Source: Desulfovirgula thermocuniculi DSM 16036
GTDB lineage: Bacteria > Bacillota > Desulfotomaculia > Desulfotomaculales > Desulfovirgulaceae
NCBI RefSeq assembly: GCF_000429345.1
Contig: NZ_AUBR01000015.1
Location: 1 to 57,823 of the forward strand
Length of the DNA stretch: 57,823 nt
Reading direction: 5' to 3'
Shown: positions 34,257 to 42,829 of the stretch, piece after piece
Layout: every line of letters starts with the position of its first letter
Position numbering within the stretch: position 1 is the stretch's first letter
The notes under the pieces: generated by a model
The model's input: only the letters and a program-made list of their open reading frames with translations
Told to the model about the DNA's origin: nothing
The model's database searches: none
Translations under genes and position numbers: made by a program

Positions 34257-35627
34257 CTACCCAACAATGATTTTTTCCTCCGGGTAGCGTATGGTCGTCT
34301 TGCGGCGGCGCTGGGCCAGGGCGTAAACCAGGGTGAGCGGGCCCAGGCGGCCGCCGAACATGGTCAGGATGATGAGTAATTTGCCGGCGGGGGAAAGCTG
34401 CGGCGTGATGCCCGTGCTCAGGCCCACGGTGCCAAAGGCGGAAACGGTCTCAAAGAGGATGGCCAGAAAGCTCGCCCTCTCGGTAATGCTCAAGAGCAGC
34501 GCCACCAGCGTCACCGTGCCGATGGAGAGGAGGACCACCGCCAGGGCCTTGTAGACCTGGTAGTGGGGAATGCGGCGGCGGAAGAGCTCCACGTCCTCCT
34601 TGCCGCGGGCAATGGACCACACGGTCAGCACCAGGAGGGCAAAGGTGGCCGTCTTAATGCCGCCGCCGGTAGAACCGGGAGAGGCCCCGATGAACATGAG
34701 GACGATGAGGAAGAACTGGGTGGCCGGGTTGAGCTGGCCGATGTCCACCGTGTTGAAGCCGGCAGTGCGGGGGGTGACGGCCTGAAAATAGCTGGCCAGT
34801 ATTTTGCCCTGCAGCGGCAGGTCGCGCAATGCGTTGTCCCACTCCAGCATGCCGAAAACCAGGGCACCCCCGGCAATGAGCAGGAACGTTACCCGCAGGA
34901 CAAGCCTGGTGTGCACCGAAAGGCGGCGGCGGGGGAACTGGAAGTAATCTAAAAGCTCCATGGCCACCGAAAAGCCCAGGCCTCCCAGGATGATGAGGGT
35001 GGTTACGGACAGGTTCACCACCGGGTCGCTGACGTAGCCGGTAAGGCTGCGAAAATCCCCCATCAGGTCAAAGCCGGCGTTGTTAAAGGCCGAGACGGCG
35101 TGAAAGACTCCCATCCAGAGGCACCGCGGAAAGCCAAAATCTGTGTAAAACCTCACGGCCAGGATGAGGGCAAAAAAGGCCTCCAGGGAGAAGGTGTAAA
35201 GCAAGATGGCCCGCACCAGGCGCACCACGCCGGAGACGCGTAGCTGGTTCAGCGACTCCTGGATTATGAGGCGCTCCTTTAAGCCGATGCGCTTGCCCAT
35301 GAGGATAAAGAAAAAGGTGGCCATGCTCATGAAGCCCAGGCCGCCGACCTGAATTAAGGCCAGGATGACCACCTGCCCGAAGGTGGACCAGTGGGTGGCC
35401 GTGTCCACCACCACCAGGCCGGTCACGCAGGTGGCCGAGGTGGCGGTAAAAAGGGCGGTGAGGAAATCCGTCGGCGTGCCTGCGCGGCTGGCCACCGGCA
35501 GCATGAGCAAAAGGGCCCCCGATAAGATCACGCCCGCAAATCCCAGCACCAGGACTTGCGGGGGGCTTAAGCGAAGGGGAAAACCTTTGAGCGAGTCCAG
35601 CCTAACCCTGCCACTGCGGTTGAACAA
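34257..35627 (-). CDS. trkH: Potassium uptake transmembrane subunit TrkH/KtrB
   Basis: 456 residues, about ten membrane segments in four M1-pore-M2 repeats. Selectivity-filter glycines are visible in TSATCVTGLVVVDT, AFNNAGFDLMG, TPRTAGFNTVD and SAFGTVGLSTGI. It forms the Na+-linked or H+-linked K+ pore that TrkA gates. The TTG start is ten bases after GAAGGG. It lies 26 bases from rplT and is likely read from the infC promoter as well. Confidence 0.94.
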   Translation of the reverse strand: MFNRSGRVRLDSLKGFPLRLSPPQVLVLGFAGVILSGALLLMLPVASRAGTPTDFLTALFTATSATCVTGLVVVDTATHWSTFGQVVILALIQVGGLGFMSMATFFFILMGKRIGLKERLIIQESLNQLRVSGVVRLVRAILLYTFSLEAFFALILAVRFYTDFGFPRCLWMGVFHAVSAFNNAGFDLMGDFRSLTGYVSDPVVNLSVTTLIILGGLGFSVAMELLDYFQFPRRRLSVHTRLVLRVTFLLIAGGALVFGMLEWDNALRDLPLQGKILASYFQAVTPRTAGFNTVDIGQLNPATQFFLIVLMFIGASPGSTGGGIKTATFALLVLTVWSIARGKEDVELFRRRIPHYQVYKALAVVLLSIGTVTLVALLLSITERASFLAILFETVSAFGTVGLSTGITPQLSPAGKLLIILTMFGGRLGPLTLVYALAQRRRKTTIRYPEEKIIVG

Positions 35628-35653
35628 GCAAGGTCAACCCTTCTCAACAAAGA

Positions 35654-36013
35654 CTAGGCGCCAACCTTGGACTTGGCTATCTCCACCAGCTGGCTGAAGG
35701 CCGGGGCGTCGTTCACCGCCAGGTCGGCCAGCATCTTGCGGTTGATCTGGATGCCGGCCTTGCGCAGGCCCTCCATGAAGCGGCTGTAGGTGAGGCCGTT
35801 CATGCGGGCGGCGGCGTTAATGCGGGCAATCCACAGGCGGCGGAATTCCCGCTTCCTGGCCCGCCGGTCCCGGTAGGCGTAGGCCAGGGACTTCATGACC
35901 TGCTGTTTGGCAATGCGGTAAAGCTTGCTTTTGGCCCCGAAATAACCCCGGGCCAGCCGGAGGATCTTCTTGTGTCTCCTGCGGGATACGACGCTGCTTT
36001 TGGCGCGAGGCAT
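35654..36013 (-). CDS. rplT: Ribosomal protein bL20
   Basis: 119 residues, usual length. The basic N-terminal arm ([20 protein letters not shown]) and the globular part ([20 protein letters not shown]) are typical. L20 binds 23S rRNA early in 50S assembly and, in Firmicutes, represses its own operon by binding the leader mRNA. The leader at 36830-36995 fits that. Confidence 0.98.
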   Translation of the reverse strand: MPRAKSSVVSRRRHKKILRLARGYFGAKSKLYRIAKQQVMKSLAYAYRDRRARKREFRRLWIARINAAARMNGLTYSRFMEGLRKAGIQINRKMLADLAVNDAPAFSQLVEIAKSKVGA

Positions 36014-36061
36014 GGTCTATCTCCTCCTCTTGGCAATGTGCAATGTGGGGCGAAAACCCGT

Positions 36062-36256
36062 CTAGTAAGGAAGCAACCTCTTTAGCTTCTTCGCCTCCGT
36101 GGACTTGACGTAGGCCGGCTTTAAGAGCCTGCGCTTCCGGCGCGAGCTCTTCTTGCTCAGGAGGTGGCTGTGGAAAGCCCGGGAACGCTTGAACTTGCCG
36201 GTAGCCGTCTTCCGGAAACGCTTGGCTGCGCCGCGGTGTGTCTTGAGCTTGGGCAA
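36062..36256 (-). CDS. rpmI: Ribosomal protein bL35
   Basis: 64 residues. The sequence after the start reads PKLKTHRGAAKRFRKTATGK, the standard L35 N-terminus. The TTG at 36256 is chosen because AGGGG is nine bases upstream and it gives the family length; the frame extends three codons further, into the infC stop region. The gene begins five bases after infC ends. Confidence 0.97.
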   Translation of the reverse strand: MPKLKTHRGAAKRFRKTATGKFKRSRAFHSHLLSKKSSRRKRRLLKPAYVKSTEAKKLKRLLPY

Positions 36257-36261
36257 CGGAT

Positions 36262-36816
36262 TCAACCCCTTTCTTCCATTTCCTGCTTTACTTCCTGTTT
36301 ATGCAAATCCGGCCGCGGGGCCAGGATCATGACCATATTCTTGCCTTCCAGCTTCGGCTGCCTCTCCACAATGGATAAGTCCTTTAGCTGCTCCGCCAAG
36401 CGCACCAGGAGCTGGTGCCCCAGCTCGGTGTGCATAATCTCCCGTCCGCGAAACATGATGGTGGCCTTTACCTTGTCCCCGTCCCTTAAAAAGCGCGCCG
36501 CGTTCCTGGCTTTGATTTGAAAGTCGTGCTCTTCAATGCTGGGGCGCAACTTTACCTCTTTGACGTTGATAATGCGCTGCCTCTTCCTGGCTTCCCTTTC
36601 CCGCTTGCTCTGCTCGTACTTGTACTTGCCGTAATCCATCAGCTTGCAGACCGGAGGCTTTGCCTGGGGGGCGATCTCCACCAGGTCCAGCTGCCTCTCC
36701 TCCGCCAGGCGCAATGCTTCCCTCAAGGGCATGATCCCGATCTGGTTCCCCGAGGGATCGATGACCCGCACTTCCCTGGCCCGGATCTCCTCGTTCACCC
36801 GGTAGTCTTTGGTAAT
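36262..36816 (-). CDS. infC: Translation initiation factor IF-3
   Basis: 184 residues. Both IF-3 domains are present: N-terminal (KDYRVNEEIRAREVRVIDPS, KLMDYGKYKYEQSKREREAR) and C-terminal (KEVKLRPSIEEHDFQIKARN). IF-3 checks start-codon pairing and keeps the subunits apart. The best start is the ATT at 36814-36816, which follows GGAGGT with a seven-base gap. The GTG at 36825 overlaps the ribosome site itself. An AUU start on infC mRNA lets IF-3 limit its own synthesis in other bacteria. Confidence 0.96.
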   Translation of the reverse strand: MTKDYRVNEEIRAREVRVIDPSGNQIGIMPLREALRLAEERQLDLVEIAPQAKPPVCKLMDYGKYKYEQSKREREARKRQRIINVKEVKLRPSIEEHDFQIKARNAARFLRDGDKVKATIMFRGREIMHTELGHQLLVRLAEQLKDLSIVERQPKLEGKNMVMILAPRPDLHKQEVKQEMEERG

Positions 36817-36829
36817 ACATACCACCTCC

Positions 36830-36995
36830 GGAAATGTGCAAAATAAAAACGGGTCCGCCCACCCGCTTTAAGCTCTCCTCAACAAAAGGTACGTCCTGCC
36901 GGCTCAAAGAACCCCATGGACAGCCCTCCGGGGCGTCGTGGGGTGAGAAGCGGATGGCTTCTGCTTAAACCAAAAGGTGCCCTCTTAAATTGTTC
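36830..36995 (-). ncRNA. L20-type leader of the infC-rpmI-rplT operon
   Basis: The 165-base transcribed leader contains the blocks GGGCACCTTTTGGTTTAAGC and GAAGCCATCCGCTTCTCACC (given separately), a pattern I know from Firmicutes L20 leaders, and ends in a terminator. In that family L20 binding favours termination. Assignment rests on pattern recall plus position. Confidence 0.75.
36840..36866 (-). terminator. Terminator within the infC leader
   Basis: Minus strand CGGGT-GGGCGG-ACCCG followed by TTTTTATTTT, about 15 bases before the infC Shine-Dalgarno. It is the expected control stem of the L20 leader. Confidence 0.75.
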
Positions 36996-37000
36996 ACCCA

Positions 37001-37030
37001 ATTATAGCACGGCAGGCAAAAAACCGTCAA
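37001..37030 (-). promoter_or_regulatory. Promoter of the infC operon
   Basis: Minus strand TTGACG (37025-37030) and TATAAT (37001-37006) with an 18-base spacer. Confidence 0.82.
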
Positions 37031-37056
37031 GGCAGCGTGGCCAGCGAAATTGCTTA

Positions 37057-37085
37057 TTGACACCCCGGGGGGGATAATTTATCCT
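37057..37085 (+). promoter_or_regulatory. Promoter of the chemoreceptor gene at 37133
   Basis: TTGACA (37057-37062) and TATCCT (37080-37085) with a 17-base spacer. Confidence 0.6.
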
Positions 37086-37098
37086 TAGTTGTAAAGTG

Positions 37099-37112
37099 AA
37101 TGAATATTCATT
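37099..37112. promoter_or_regulatory. Palindrome at the chemoreceptor transcription start (possible operator)
   Basis: AATGAATATTCATT is a perfect 14-base palindrome lying 13-27 bases after the predicted -10 box and 20 bases before the start codon. The place suits a repressor site; no regulator can be named. Confidence 0.45.
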
Positions 37113-37132
37113 TATTAAGGGGGCAGAGCGGC

Positions 37133-38254
37133 TTGAACATCAGGAAAGCGGGTCTGGGGCGGTACCTGGCCAGGACATTCCTGCTGGCCGTACCCGGGGG
37201 AATGGTCATCGGTTATGCAGTTAACACCTTCTCCGCAAACAAGCTTCTGGTGGTGCTCACCTCCGGCTTTCTGGCCGGGCTTTTAGGCATCGCCATAAGT
37301 ACCAGAAACTTCAGGCAAGTCATCGCGCCCATGAAGGAGGTCATTAACGACCTGGAAAGCCTAGCGGCAAAGAGCCTGAGCGGCGGCGCGAGGTCCATTA
37401 ACACCGTAGGGGAAATAAAGCAGGCCTTCCGCGAGATCCTGGACGGCCTGACTTCCGATTTAGGCAGGATCAGCGGCAAGATTGAAAAAACCTGCCGCGA
37501 GCTGGTGAACTACGCCGAGCTCACAGCCGAAGAGGCCGCGGCCACGGCCTCCGCCGTAAGCCAGGTGGCCTCTTCCAGCCAGGAAGTCTCGGCCAGCGCA
37601 CAGACCATCGCCAGGGCCTCCGAAGAAACCGCCGGCCACGCGCTGGAAGGAAGCAGGGGATTATTGCGCCTTGAAGAGCAGATGAACGCCATGCAAAGGG
37701 CGTCCGCGGAAAACGCCACGGCCATTCAGGATTTGACCCGGGCCGCACAGCAGGTGTCGCAGTTTGCAGAGGTGATCAGGCAGATTGCCGAGCAGACCAA
37801 CCTCCTGGCCTTAAACGCGGCCATTGAAGCGGCCCGGGCCGGCCAGCAGGGAAAAGGGTTTGCGGTGGTAGCGGAAGAGGTGCGCAAGCTGGCCGAACAA
37901 GCCGGAAGCGCCACGGGCAAAATCCAGGAGCTTATTGAGCTCATCCAGAGGGAAACGCACAGGGCAGTGCAAAAAGCCGGCGAGAACATCAACCAGATAA
38001 GGGCCGGCCTGGAAATGGTGCGGGAGATAACCGGTACCGTGGAGGGGATTACCTCCCGCATGGAAGCGCTGGCCGGCGAGGTGCAGGCGGTAACCGCCGC
38101 CGCAGAAGAAGTGGCCAACAGCATTCAGCACATCGCCGGGGCACAGGAAAGGCACCTCGAAAGCATGGAAAAAGCCAAGGCCACCATTCGCGAAATGGAA
38201 GGGCTTTCCGCCGAGCTGCTCGCCCTCTCGCGAAGGTTCCGCCTGGATGCCTAG
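37133..38254 (+). CDS. Methyl-accepting chemotaxis protein without external sensor domain
   Basis: 373 residues. Two membrane helices (about 10-33 and 37-55) have almost no loop between them, so there is no outside ligand domain. A short linker leads to the signalling coiled coil with the conserved tip [20 protein letters not shown] and [19 protein letters not shown]. It would work with CheA and CheW, sensing something in or near the membrane or cytoplasm. The TTG at 37133 is chosen over an ATG at 37100 that lacks a ribosome site and lies inside a palindrome. It converges with thrS, overlapping by four bases. Confidence 0.9.
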   Translation: MNIRKAGLGRYLARTFLLAVPGGMVIGYAVNTFSANKLLVVLTSGFLAGLLGIAISTRNFRQVIAPMKEVINDLESLAAKSLSGGARSINTVGEIKQAFREILDGLTSDLGRISGKIEKTCRELVNYAELTAEEAAATASAVSQVASSSQEVSASAQTIARASEETAGHALEGSRGLLRLEEQMNAMQRASAENATAIQDLTRAAQQVSQFAEVIRQIAEQTNLLALNAAIEAARAGQQGKGFAVVAEEVRKLAEQAGSATGKIQELIELIQRETHRAVQKAGENINQIRAGLEMVREITGTVEGITSRMEALAGEVQAVTAAAEEVANSIQHIAGAQERHLESMEKAKATIREMEGLSAELLALSRRFRLDA

Positions 38255-40158
38255 AAAGCCTTGCGGGCAATTTCCTCTTTCAGGCGGCCCAGGAACTCCT
38301 CCAGGGTAAAGGAGCCCTGGTCGCCTTTGGCGCGGTGGCGCACGGCCACGGTGCTTTCCTGCACCTCCCTGTCGCCGATGACCAGCATATAGGGAATCTT
38401 CTGTACCTGGGCCTCGCGGATCTTGTAGTTAACCTTCTCGTTGCGCGCGTCCAGCTCCGCCCTTATGCCCTCCGCTTCCAGCCGCTCCAGCACGCGGCGG
38501 GCGTACTCCATGTGCCGGTCGGCAATGGGCAGCACCTTTACCTGCACCGGTGCCAGCCAGGTGGGGAAGGCGCCGGCAAAATGCTCGGTGAGGATGCCGA
38601 TAAAGCGCTCGATGCTCCCGAAGACCACGCGGTGGAGCATGACCGGGCGGTGCTTGGCGCCGTCTTCGCCGATGTACACCAGGTCGAACTTCTCGGGCAT
38701 GAGGAAGTCCAGCTGAATGGTGCCGCACTGCCAGGTGCGCCCCAGGCAGTCCTCCAGGTGGAAGTCTATCTTGGGCCCGTAAAAGGCGCCCTCACCCTCG
38801 TTGACCTTGTAAGGCATCCCCTTAGCTTCCAGTGCCTCCTGCAGGGCTCTCGTGGCCACCTCCCAGATCTCGTCGGAGCCCATGGACTTCTCCGGCCTGG
38901 TGGAGAGCTCCACCTTGTAGTTAAAGCCGAAGACCTTGTAGAAGTGGTCCACGAGGTCGATGACCCCGATGACCTCCTCCTTGATCTGGGAGGGCAGCAT
39001 GAAGATGTGGGCATCGTCCTGCGTGAAGCAGCGCACCCGCAAGAGACCGTGCAGGACGCCGGAAAGCTCGTGCCGGTGGACGAGGCCGAGCTCGGCCAGG
39101 CGGATGGGCAGCTCCCGGTAGCTGTGCAGCCGGTTCTTGTAAACCAGGATGGCGCCCGGGCAGTTCATGGGCTTAATGGCGTAGTCCACGCCGTCAATCT
39201 GCGTGAAGTACATGTTCTCGCGGTAGTGGTCCCAGTGGCCGGACCTCTCCCACAGGGCGCGGTTTAAAATAACGGGCGTGCGGATCTCCTGGTAGCCCCT
39301 TTTGTAGTGCTCCTCACGCCAGAACTGCTCCAGCTGGTTGCGCAGCACCATGCCCTTGGGGTGGAAGAAGGGAAAGCCGGGTCCCTCCTCCTGGAGGCTG
39401 AAGAGGTCCAGCTCGGCGCCCAGCCGGCGGTGGTCGCGGCGCTTGGCTTCTTCAAGGCGGGCCAGGTGCTCCTCTAGCTGGGACTTTTTGGGAAAGGCGG
39501 TGCCGTAAATGCGCTGCAGCATCTTGTTGCGCTCGTCGCCCCGCCAGTAGGCCCCCGCCACGGAGGTCAGCTTCAGGGCCTTTATCCTCCCGGTGGAAGG
39601 CACGTGCGGGCCGGTGCAGAGGTCCACAAACTCCCCCTGCTGGTAGAAGGAAATCACTGCACCTTCGGGCAGCTCGCGGATCAGCTCCACCTTGTAGGGC
39701 TCGCCGCGCGCCGCGAAAAACTCCAGCGCCTCCTGCCGGGATACCTCGCGGCGCACAATGGGCAGGTCCTCCTTGACGATGGCCTCCATCTCCCGCTCAA
39801 TCTTCTCCAGGTCTTCCGGGGTAAAAGGGCGGGGGACGTCGAAATCGTAGTAAAAGCCCCCCTCAATGGCCGGCCCGATGGCCAGCTTGGCCTCGGGGAA
39901 AAGGCGCTTCACGGCCTGGGCCAGCACGTGGGCGGCGCTGTGGCGGAAAGCGTCCCGCCCTTCCTCGTCCTCGAAGGTGTAAAACCGTACCTCGGCATCT
40001 TCGCCGAGCCCGTAGCTGAGGTCCACCAGCTTCCCGTTAACGGCGGCCACCAGGGCCTCCCGGCCCAGCCGCGGGTTTATGTCACGGGCCACCTGGCCCA
40101 AAGTCGTGCCCGGGGGGTACTCCCTCACCGTGCCGTCGGCTAAAGTTACCCTTATCAC
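38251..40158 (-). CDS. thrS: Threonine--tRNA ligase
   Basis: 635 residues, full length. Order: TGS domain ([20 protein letters not shown]), editing domain with [20 protein letters not shown] (HxxxH) and the second half near [18 protein letters not shown], class II core with motifs such as [20 protein letters not shown] and [13 protein letters not shown], and a C-terminal anticodon-binding domain. The GTG at 40158 has GGAGGG nine bases upstream and gives the usual start; the longer frame is leader sequence. Expression is controlled by a T-box leader. Confidence 0.98.
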   Translation of the reverse strand: MIRVTLADGTVREYPPGTTLGQVARDINPRLGREALVAAVNGKLVDLSYGLGEDAEVRFYTFEDEEGRDAFRHSAAHVLAQAVKRLFPEAKLAIGPAIEGGFYYDFDVPRPFTPEDLEKIEREMEAIVKEDLPIVRREVSRQEALEFFAARGEPYKVELIRELPEGAVISFYQQGEFVDLCTGPHVPSTGRIKALKLTSVAGAYWRGDERNKMLQRIYGTAFPKKSQLEEHLARLEEAKRRDHRRLGAELDLFSLQEEGPGFPFFHPKGMVLRNQLEQFWREEHYKRGYQEIRTPVILNRALWERSGHWDHYRENMYFTQIDGVDYAIKPMNCPGAILVYKNRLHSYRELPIRLAELGLVHRHELSGVLHGLLRVRCFTQDDAHIFMLPSQIKEEVIGVIDLVDHFYKVFGFNYKVELSTRPEKSMGSDEIWEVATRALQEALEAKGMPYKVNEGEGAFYGPKIDFHLEDCLGRTWQCGTIQLDFLMPEKFDLVYIGEDGAKHRPVMLHRVVFGSIERFIGILTEHFAGAFPTWLAPVQVKVLPIADRHMEYARRVLERLEAEGIRAELDARNEKVNYKIREAQVQKIPYMLVIGDREVQESTVAVRHRAKGDQGSFTLEEFLGRLKEEIARKAF

Positions 40159-40185
40159 CGCCGCATCTCCCTCCTGCAAGGCAAA

Positions 40186-40211
40186 ATAAAAAACGCCCCT
40201 TTTCAGGGACG
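40186..40211 (-). terminator. T-box terminator of thrS
   Basis: Minus strand CGTCCCT-GAAA-AGGGGCG followed by six T. It lies between the T-box core and the thrS ribosome site. Confidence 0.88.
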
Positions 40212-40475
40212 AAAAATTTCTTTTCCGCGGTTCCACCCTGCTTGGCCGCCGGGACGAAACGAGCGACGGCGGCCCACCTCTTGCGGCAACATAACGGCGC
40301 CGTGGCCGGCCCCGCCTAATGGCCCCCTGCGGGGCGTTCGGCGGGGCAGCTCCGGGGCGGTCTTCAGCCCTTCCTGCCGGGGGAGGCTTCCAGCCGCGGC
40401 CTTCCCCTCTCTGGCGGCAGGCTGCCCGGGCCTACTCTTCCCCATCAACGCTTTTGCCCGAAAAACTGCTTTACC
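40212..40475 (-). promoter_or_regulatory. T-box leader of thrS
   Basis: The minus strand carries the T-box core AGGGTGGAACCGCGG (40225-40239) that pairs with the uncharged tRNA 3' end, and near its 5' end GTTGATGGGGAAGAGTAG, the usual stem I base. Uncharged tRNA-Thr would stabilise the antiterminator and allow thrS expression. The specifier codon was not located. Confidence 0.93.
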
Positions 40476-40481
40476 GGGAAA

Positions 40482-40510
40482 ATTATATTGAACGGGCGGC
40501 GCCGTGTCAA
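40482..40510 (-). promoter_or_regulatory. Promoter of the thrS T-box transcript
   Basis: Minus strand TTGACA (40505-40510) and TATAAT (40482-40487) with 17 bases between, a perfect consensus. Confidence 0.88.
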
Positions 40511-40615
40511 CCAGCAGGCCGCAGGGGTCTCAAACGGCCATTGCCAGAATGGCGCCAATAAAAAATAATTTTCCTTAGCGAAAAGAAACTCTTCAAGGCA
40601 GGTGCCCCGCAATAT

Positions 40616-41548
40616 ATGGCCTTTGCGCGCCCCGAGATCATCCGCCCGCCCAGCGAGTGGCGCAGCTACTACCTGCCGCTGACCAGCGGCTGTTCCAACA
40701 ACACCTGCACTTTCTGCAATTATTACGGCACAAGGCTGCAGGTCCGCCCGCTGGCAGAGGTCAAGGAAGAGATCGACGCCCTCCACCAGTTCCTGCGCCT
40801 GGGCATCGTGCGCTCCGACATGCCGCCCATCGTTTACGCCGTTGCCCGCGGCTGGGACGGCAGGAGGGTGTTTCTCCAGGACGCCAACGCCCTGGTCTAC
40901 CCGCAGCGGCCGCTGGTGGAGGCGCTGGCCTACCTGAACGGGCGCTTCCCGGACCTCGAGCGGGTCGGCACCTACGCCACCGCCGGGGACATCCTGCGGC
41001 GCACCCCGTCCGAGCTCAAGGAGCTGAAGGCGCTGAAGGTGGGCATCTTTTACCTCGGCCTGGAAAGCGGCGACGACGACACCCTCGCGGCGGTCGGCAA
41101 AGGCTACACCAGCCAGCAGATGATTGAAGCCGCCCGCCTGACCAAGGAGGCAGGCATCCTCCTTTCCGTGATGGTCATCCTGGGGCTGGCCGGCAAAAGA
41201 AACAGCATCAAGCACGCCCTGGCCACGGCTAACGTCTTGAGCGCCATGGACCCCGACTTTGTGGGCGCCCTCACCCTAACCCTCATCCCCGGCACGCCCC
41301 TCTACGAGCAGGCCCAAAGGGGCGAGTTCGAGCCCCTGGACCCCTTCCAGACCCTCGCCGAATTGAAGATAATTATCGAGCACAGCCGCTTTACCCGCTG
41401 CTTTTTCAGCTCCATGCACGCCTCGAATTACTTTTCCGTGCGCGGCTGGCTGCCGGCGGAACGCGACAAGATGCTTAAGGCGCTGGATTACGTCCTGTCC
41501 AGCCGCAACCCTGCTCTTCTGCGCCCCGAATATGCGCGGGGACTCTAA
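40616..41548 (+). CDS. Radical SAM protein
   Basis: 310 residues. The FeS motif is TSGCSNNTCTFCNYYG, a CX4CX2C spacing seen in one branch of radical SAM proteins instead of the usual CX3CX2C. The TIM-barrel half continues with VFLQDANALVYPQRPLVEAL and GIFYLGLESGDDDTLAAVGKG (in part: YLGLESGDDDTLAAVGKG), typical of the Elp3/MiaB/HemN-like fold. There is no B12-binding or TRAM domain. The substrate is unknown. It is 20 bases upstream of an FMN protein gene, likely one operon, with a shared terminator. Confidence 0.85.
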   Translation: MAFARPEIIRPPSEWRSYYLPLTSGCSNNTCTFCNYYGTRLQVRPLAEVKEEIDALHQFLRLGIVRSDMPPIVYAVARGWDGRRVFLQDANALVYPQRPLVEALAYLNGRFPDLERVGTYATAGDILRRTPSELKELKALKVGIFYLGLESGDDDTLAAVGKGYTSQQMIEAARLTKEAGILLSVMVILGLAGKRNSIKHALATANVLSAMDPDFVGALTLTLIPGTPLYEQAQRGEFEPLDPFQTLAELKIIIEHSRFTRCFFSSMHASNYFSVRGWLPAERDKMLKALDYVLSSRNPALLRPEYARGL

Positions 41549-41568
41549 AAAGGAGGTGCGTTTAGGCT

Positions 41569-42150
41569 TTGTCCCTTATCGTCGTAGCCTTTAACGGCAG
41601 CCCGCGGCCCAAAGGGAACACCTACCACGCCCTGGAAGCGGTCCTGGGCGCGCTGGCCCAGGAGGGGATAAGCGGCGAAATCGTGCAGCTGGGCGGCAGG
41701 CGCCTGGCCGGGTGCGCCGCCTGCTTCAAGTGCTTCAAGAGCAAGGACAAGCGCTGCCAGCAGGGCGGGGACGAAATGAACGAGTTCATCGCCCGGGCGG
41801 TTGCTGCGGACGGCATCATTATCGGCTCGCCCGTCTACTTCAGCAATGTCACTGCGGAGGTAAAGGCCTTCATCGACCGCTGCGGCATGGTGGCCAGGGC
41901 CAACGACGATATGCTCAAAGGGAAGGTGGGCGCGGCAGTGGTCGTGGCGCGGAGGGCAGGGGCCACCTTTGCCTACTCCGCCATCAACTTTTTCTTCGGC
42001 ATTTCGCAGATGGTCATCCCCTCGTCCAACTACTGGAACCTCGGCCTGGCCCTTGCCCCGGGCGACATCCTCAAAGACGAAGAGGCGCTTAACACCTTTA
42101 AGACGCTGGGGCAAAACATGGCCCGCGTGCTAAAAAAGCTGGCCCAGTAG
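41569..42150 (+). CDS. Flavodoxin-like NAD(P)H-dependent FMN reductase / iron-sulfur flavoprotein type
   Basis: 193 residues. The N-terminus IVVAFNGSPRPKGNTYHALE is the FMN phosphate-binding loop of this fold, and GSPVYFSNVTAEVKAFIDRC the flavin-side loop. A cysteine-rich stretch (LAGCAACFKCFKSKDKRC, residues about 47-65) resembles the cluster-binding loop of archaeal iron-sulfur flavoproteins. It would be an electron carrier or quinone reductase; the partner may be the radical SAM protein upstream. The TTG start follows AAAGGAGGT by about eleven bases. Confidence 0.87.
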   Translation: MSLIVVAFNGSPRPKGNTYHALEAVLGALAQEGISGEIVQLGGRRLAGCAACFKCFKSKDKRCQQGGDEMNEFIARAVAADGIIIGSPVYFSNVTAEVKAFIDRCGMVARANDDMLKGKVGAAVVVARRAGATFAYSAINFFFGISQMVIPSSNYWNLGLALAPGDILKDEEALNTFKTLGQNMARVLKKLAQ

Positions 42151-42160
42151 AGGGTAATGT

Positions 42161-42203
42161 AAAAAAGCGGCCCTCCTGCCGGCAGCCGGGCCGCTTTTTT
42201 TTA
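42161..42203. terminator. Bidirectional terminator between convergent genes
   Basis: GCGGCCC (42167-42173) pairs with GGGCCGC (42188-42194), with A run before and T run after, so it can serve both the flavoprotein (plus) and the DUF445 gene (minus). Confidence 0.88.
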
Positions 42204-42824
42204 TAAATGCCCCCCGTACCTGGCAAACCAGAGGACCCCCAACTGCAGGAGGCCGATGATAAAACCAAGCACGCCGCCCAGGTACTCGATGTGCTTTAGC
42301 TCCCGCGCCGCAACGGCGGTGATGATCTTCTCCACCTGCTCCAGCGAAAAGCCGTTGATGCGCTCCTCCACCAGCGCGGCCAGGGAGAGGTCAACCTCTT
42401 CCTCCAGGCGGCCCCACAGCTGGCGCACCAAAAGGGGCAACTCCTTTTTAACCTGCTCCGCCAGGAGGTCGGCAGCGGCCCGGCGCAAATTAAAAGGCAG
42501 CCAGGCGGGGAGCTTGTCCATCACCCGCAGGCGCACTGCCTCCTCCACCGAGCGGACGATCTCTGCGGTCATTTTTTCCGTCATCAGGGAGCCCAGGAGG
42601 TGCTTTTTGGGCAGGAGTTCCTCCTCCACCACCCTGCCGATAAGCCTGGCTATCTCATGCCGCCTCCGGGGCACCACCCCTTGAATGGTATAGCCCAGCA
42701 CGCGCACGGGGCGGTGGGGGCGAAAGATGAGCCGTACCGCCATCCAGTTGGTCAGCCACCCGATAAAAGCACCTGTTACGGGCATGAGCACGGCCTGCCC
42801 CCAGTGCAACTGTTCCCACCTCAT
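42201..42824 (-). CDS. DUF445 membrane protein (YheB-like)
   Basis: 207 residues. A membrane helix near the N-terminus (MPVTGAFIGWLTNWMAVRLI) is followed by the family segment FRPHRPVRVLGYTIQGVVPR (in part), a long amphipathic middle and a C-terminal membrane helix (LGGVLGFIIGLLQLGVLWFA). DUF445 proteins such as B. subtilis YheB have no firm function. The ATG at 42824 follows GGGGAGAA and lies just after the ytxC stop codon, so the two are coupled. Confidence 0.88.
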   Translation of the reverse strand: MRWEQLHWGQAVLMPVTGAFIGWLTNWMAVRLIFRPHRPVRVLGYTIQGVVPRRRHEIARLIGRVVEEELLPKKHLLGSLMTEKMTAEIVRSVEEAVRLRVMDKLPAWLPFNLRRAAADLLAEQVKKELPLLVRQLWGRLEEEVDLSLAALVEERINGFSLEQVEKIITAVAARELKHIEYLGGVLGFIIGLLQLGVLWFARYGGHL

Positions 42825-42829
42825 GAATA

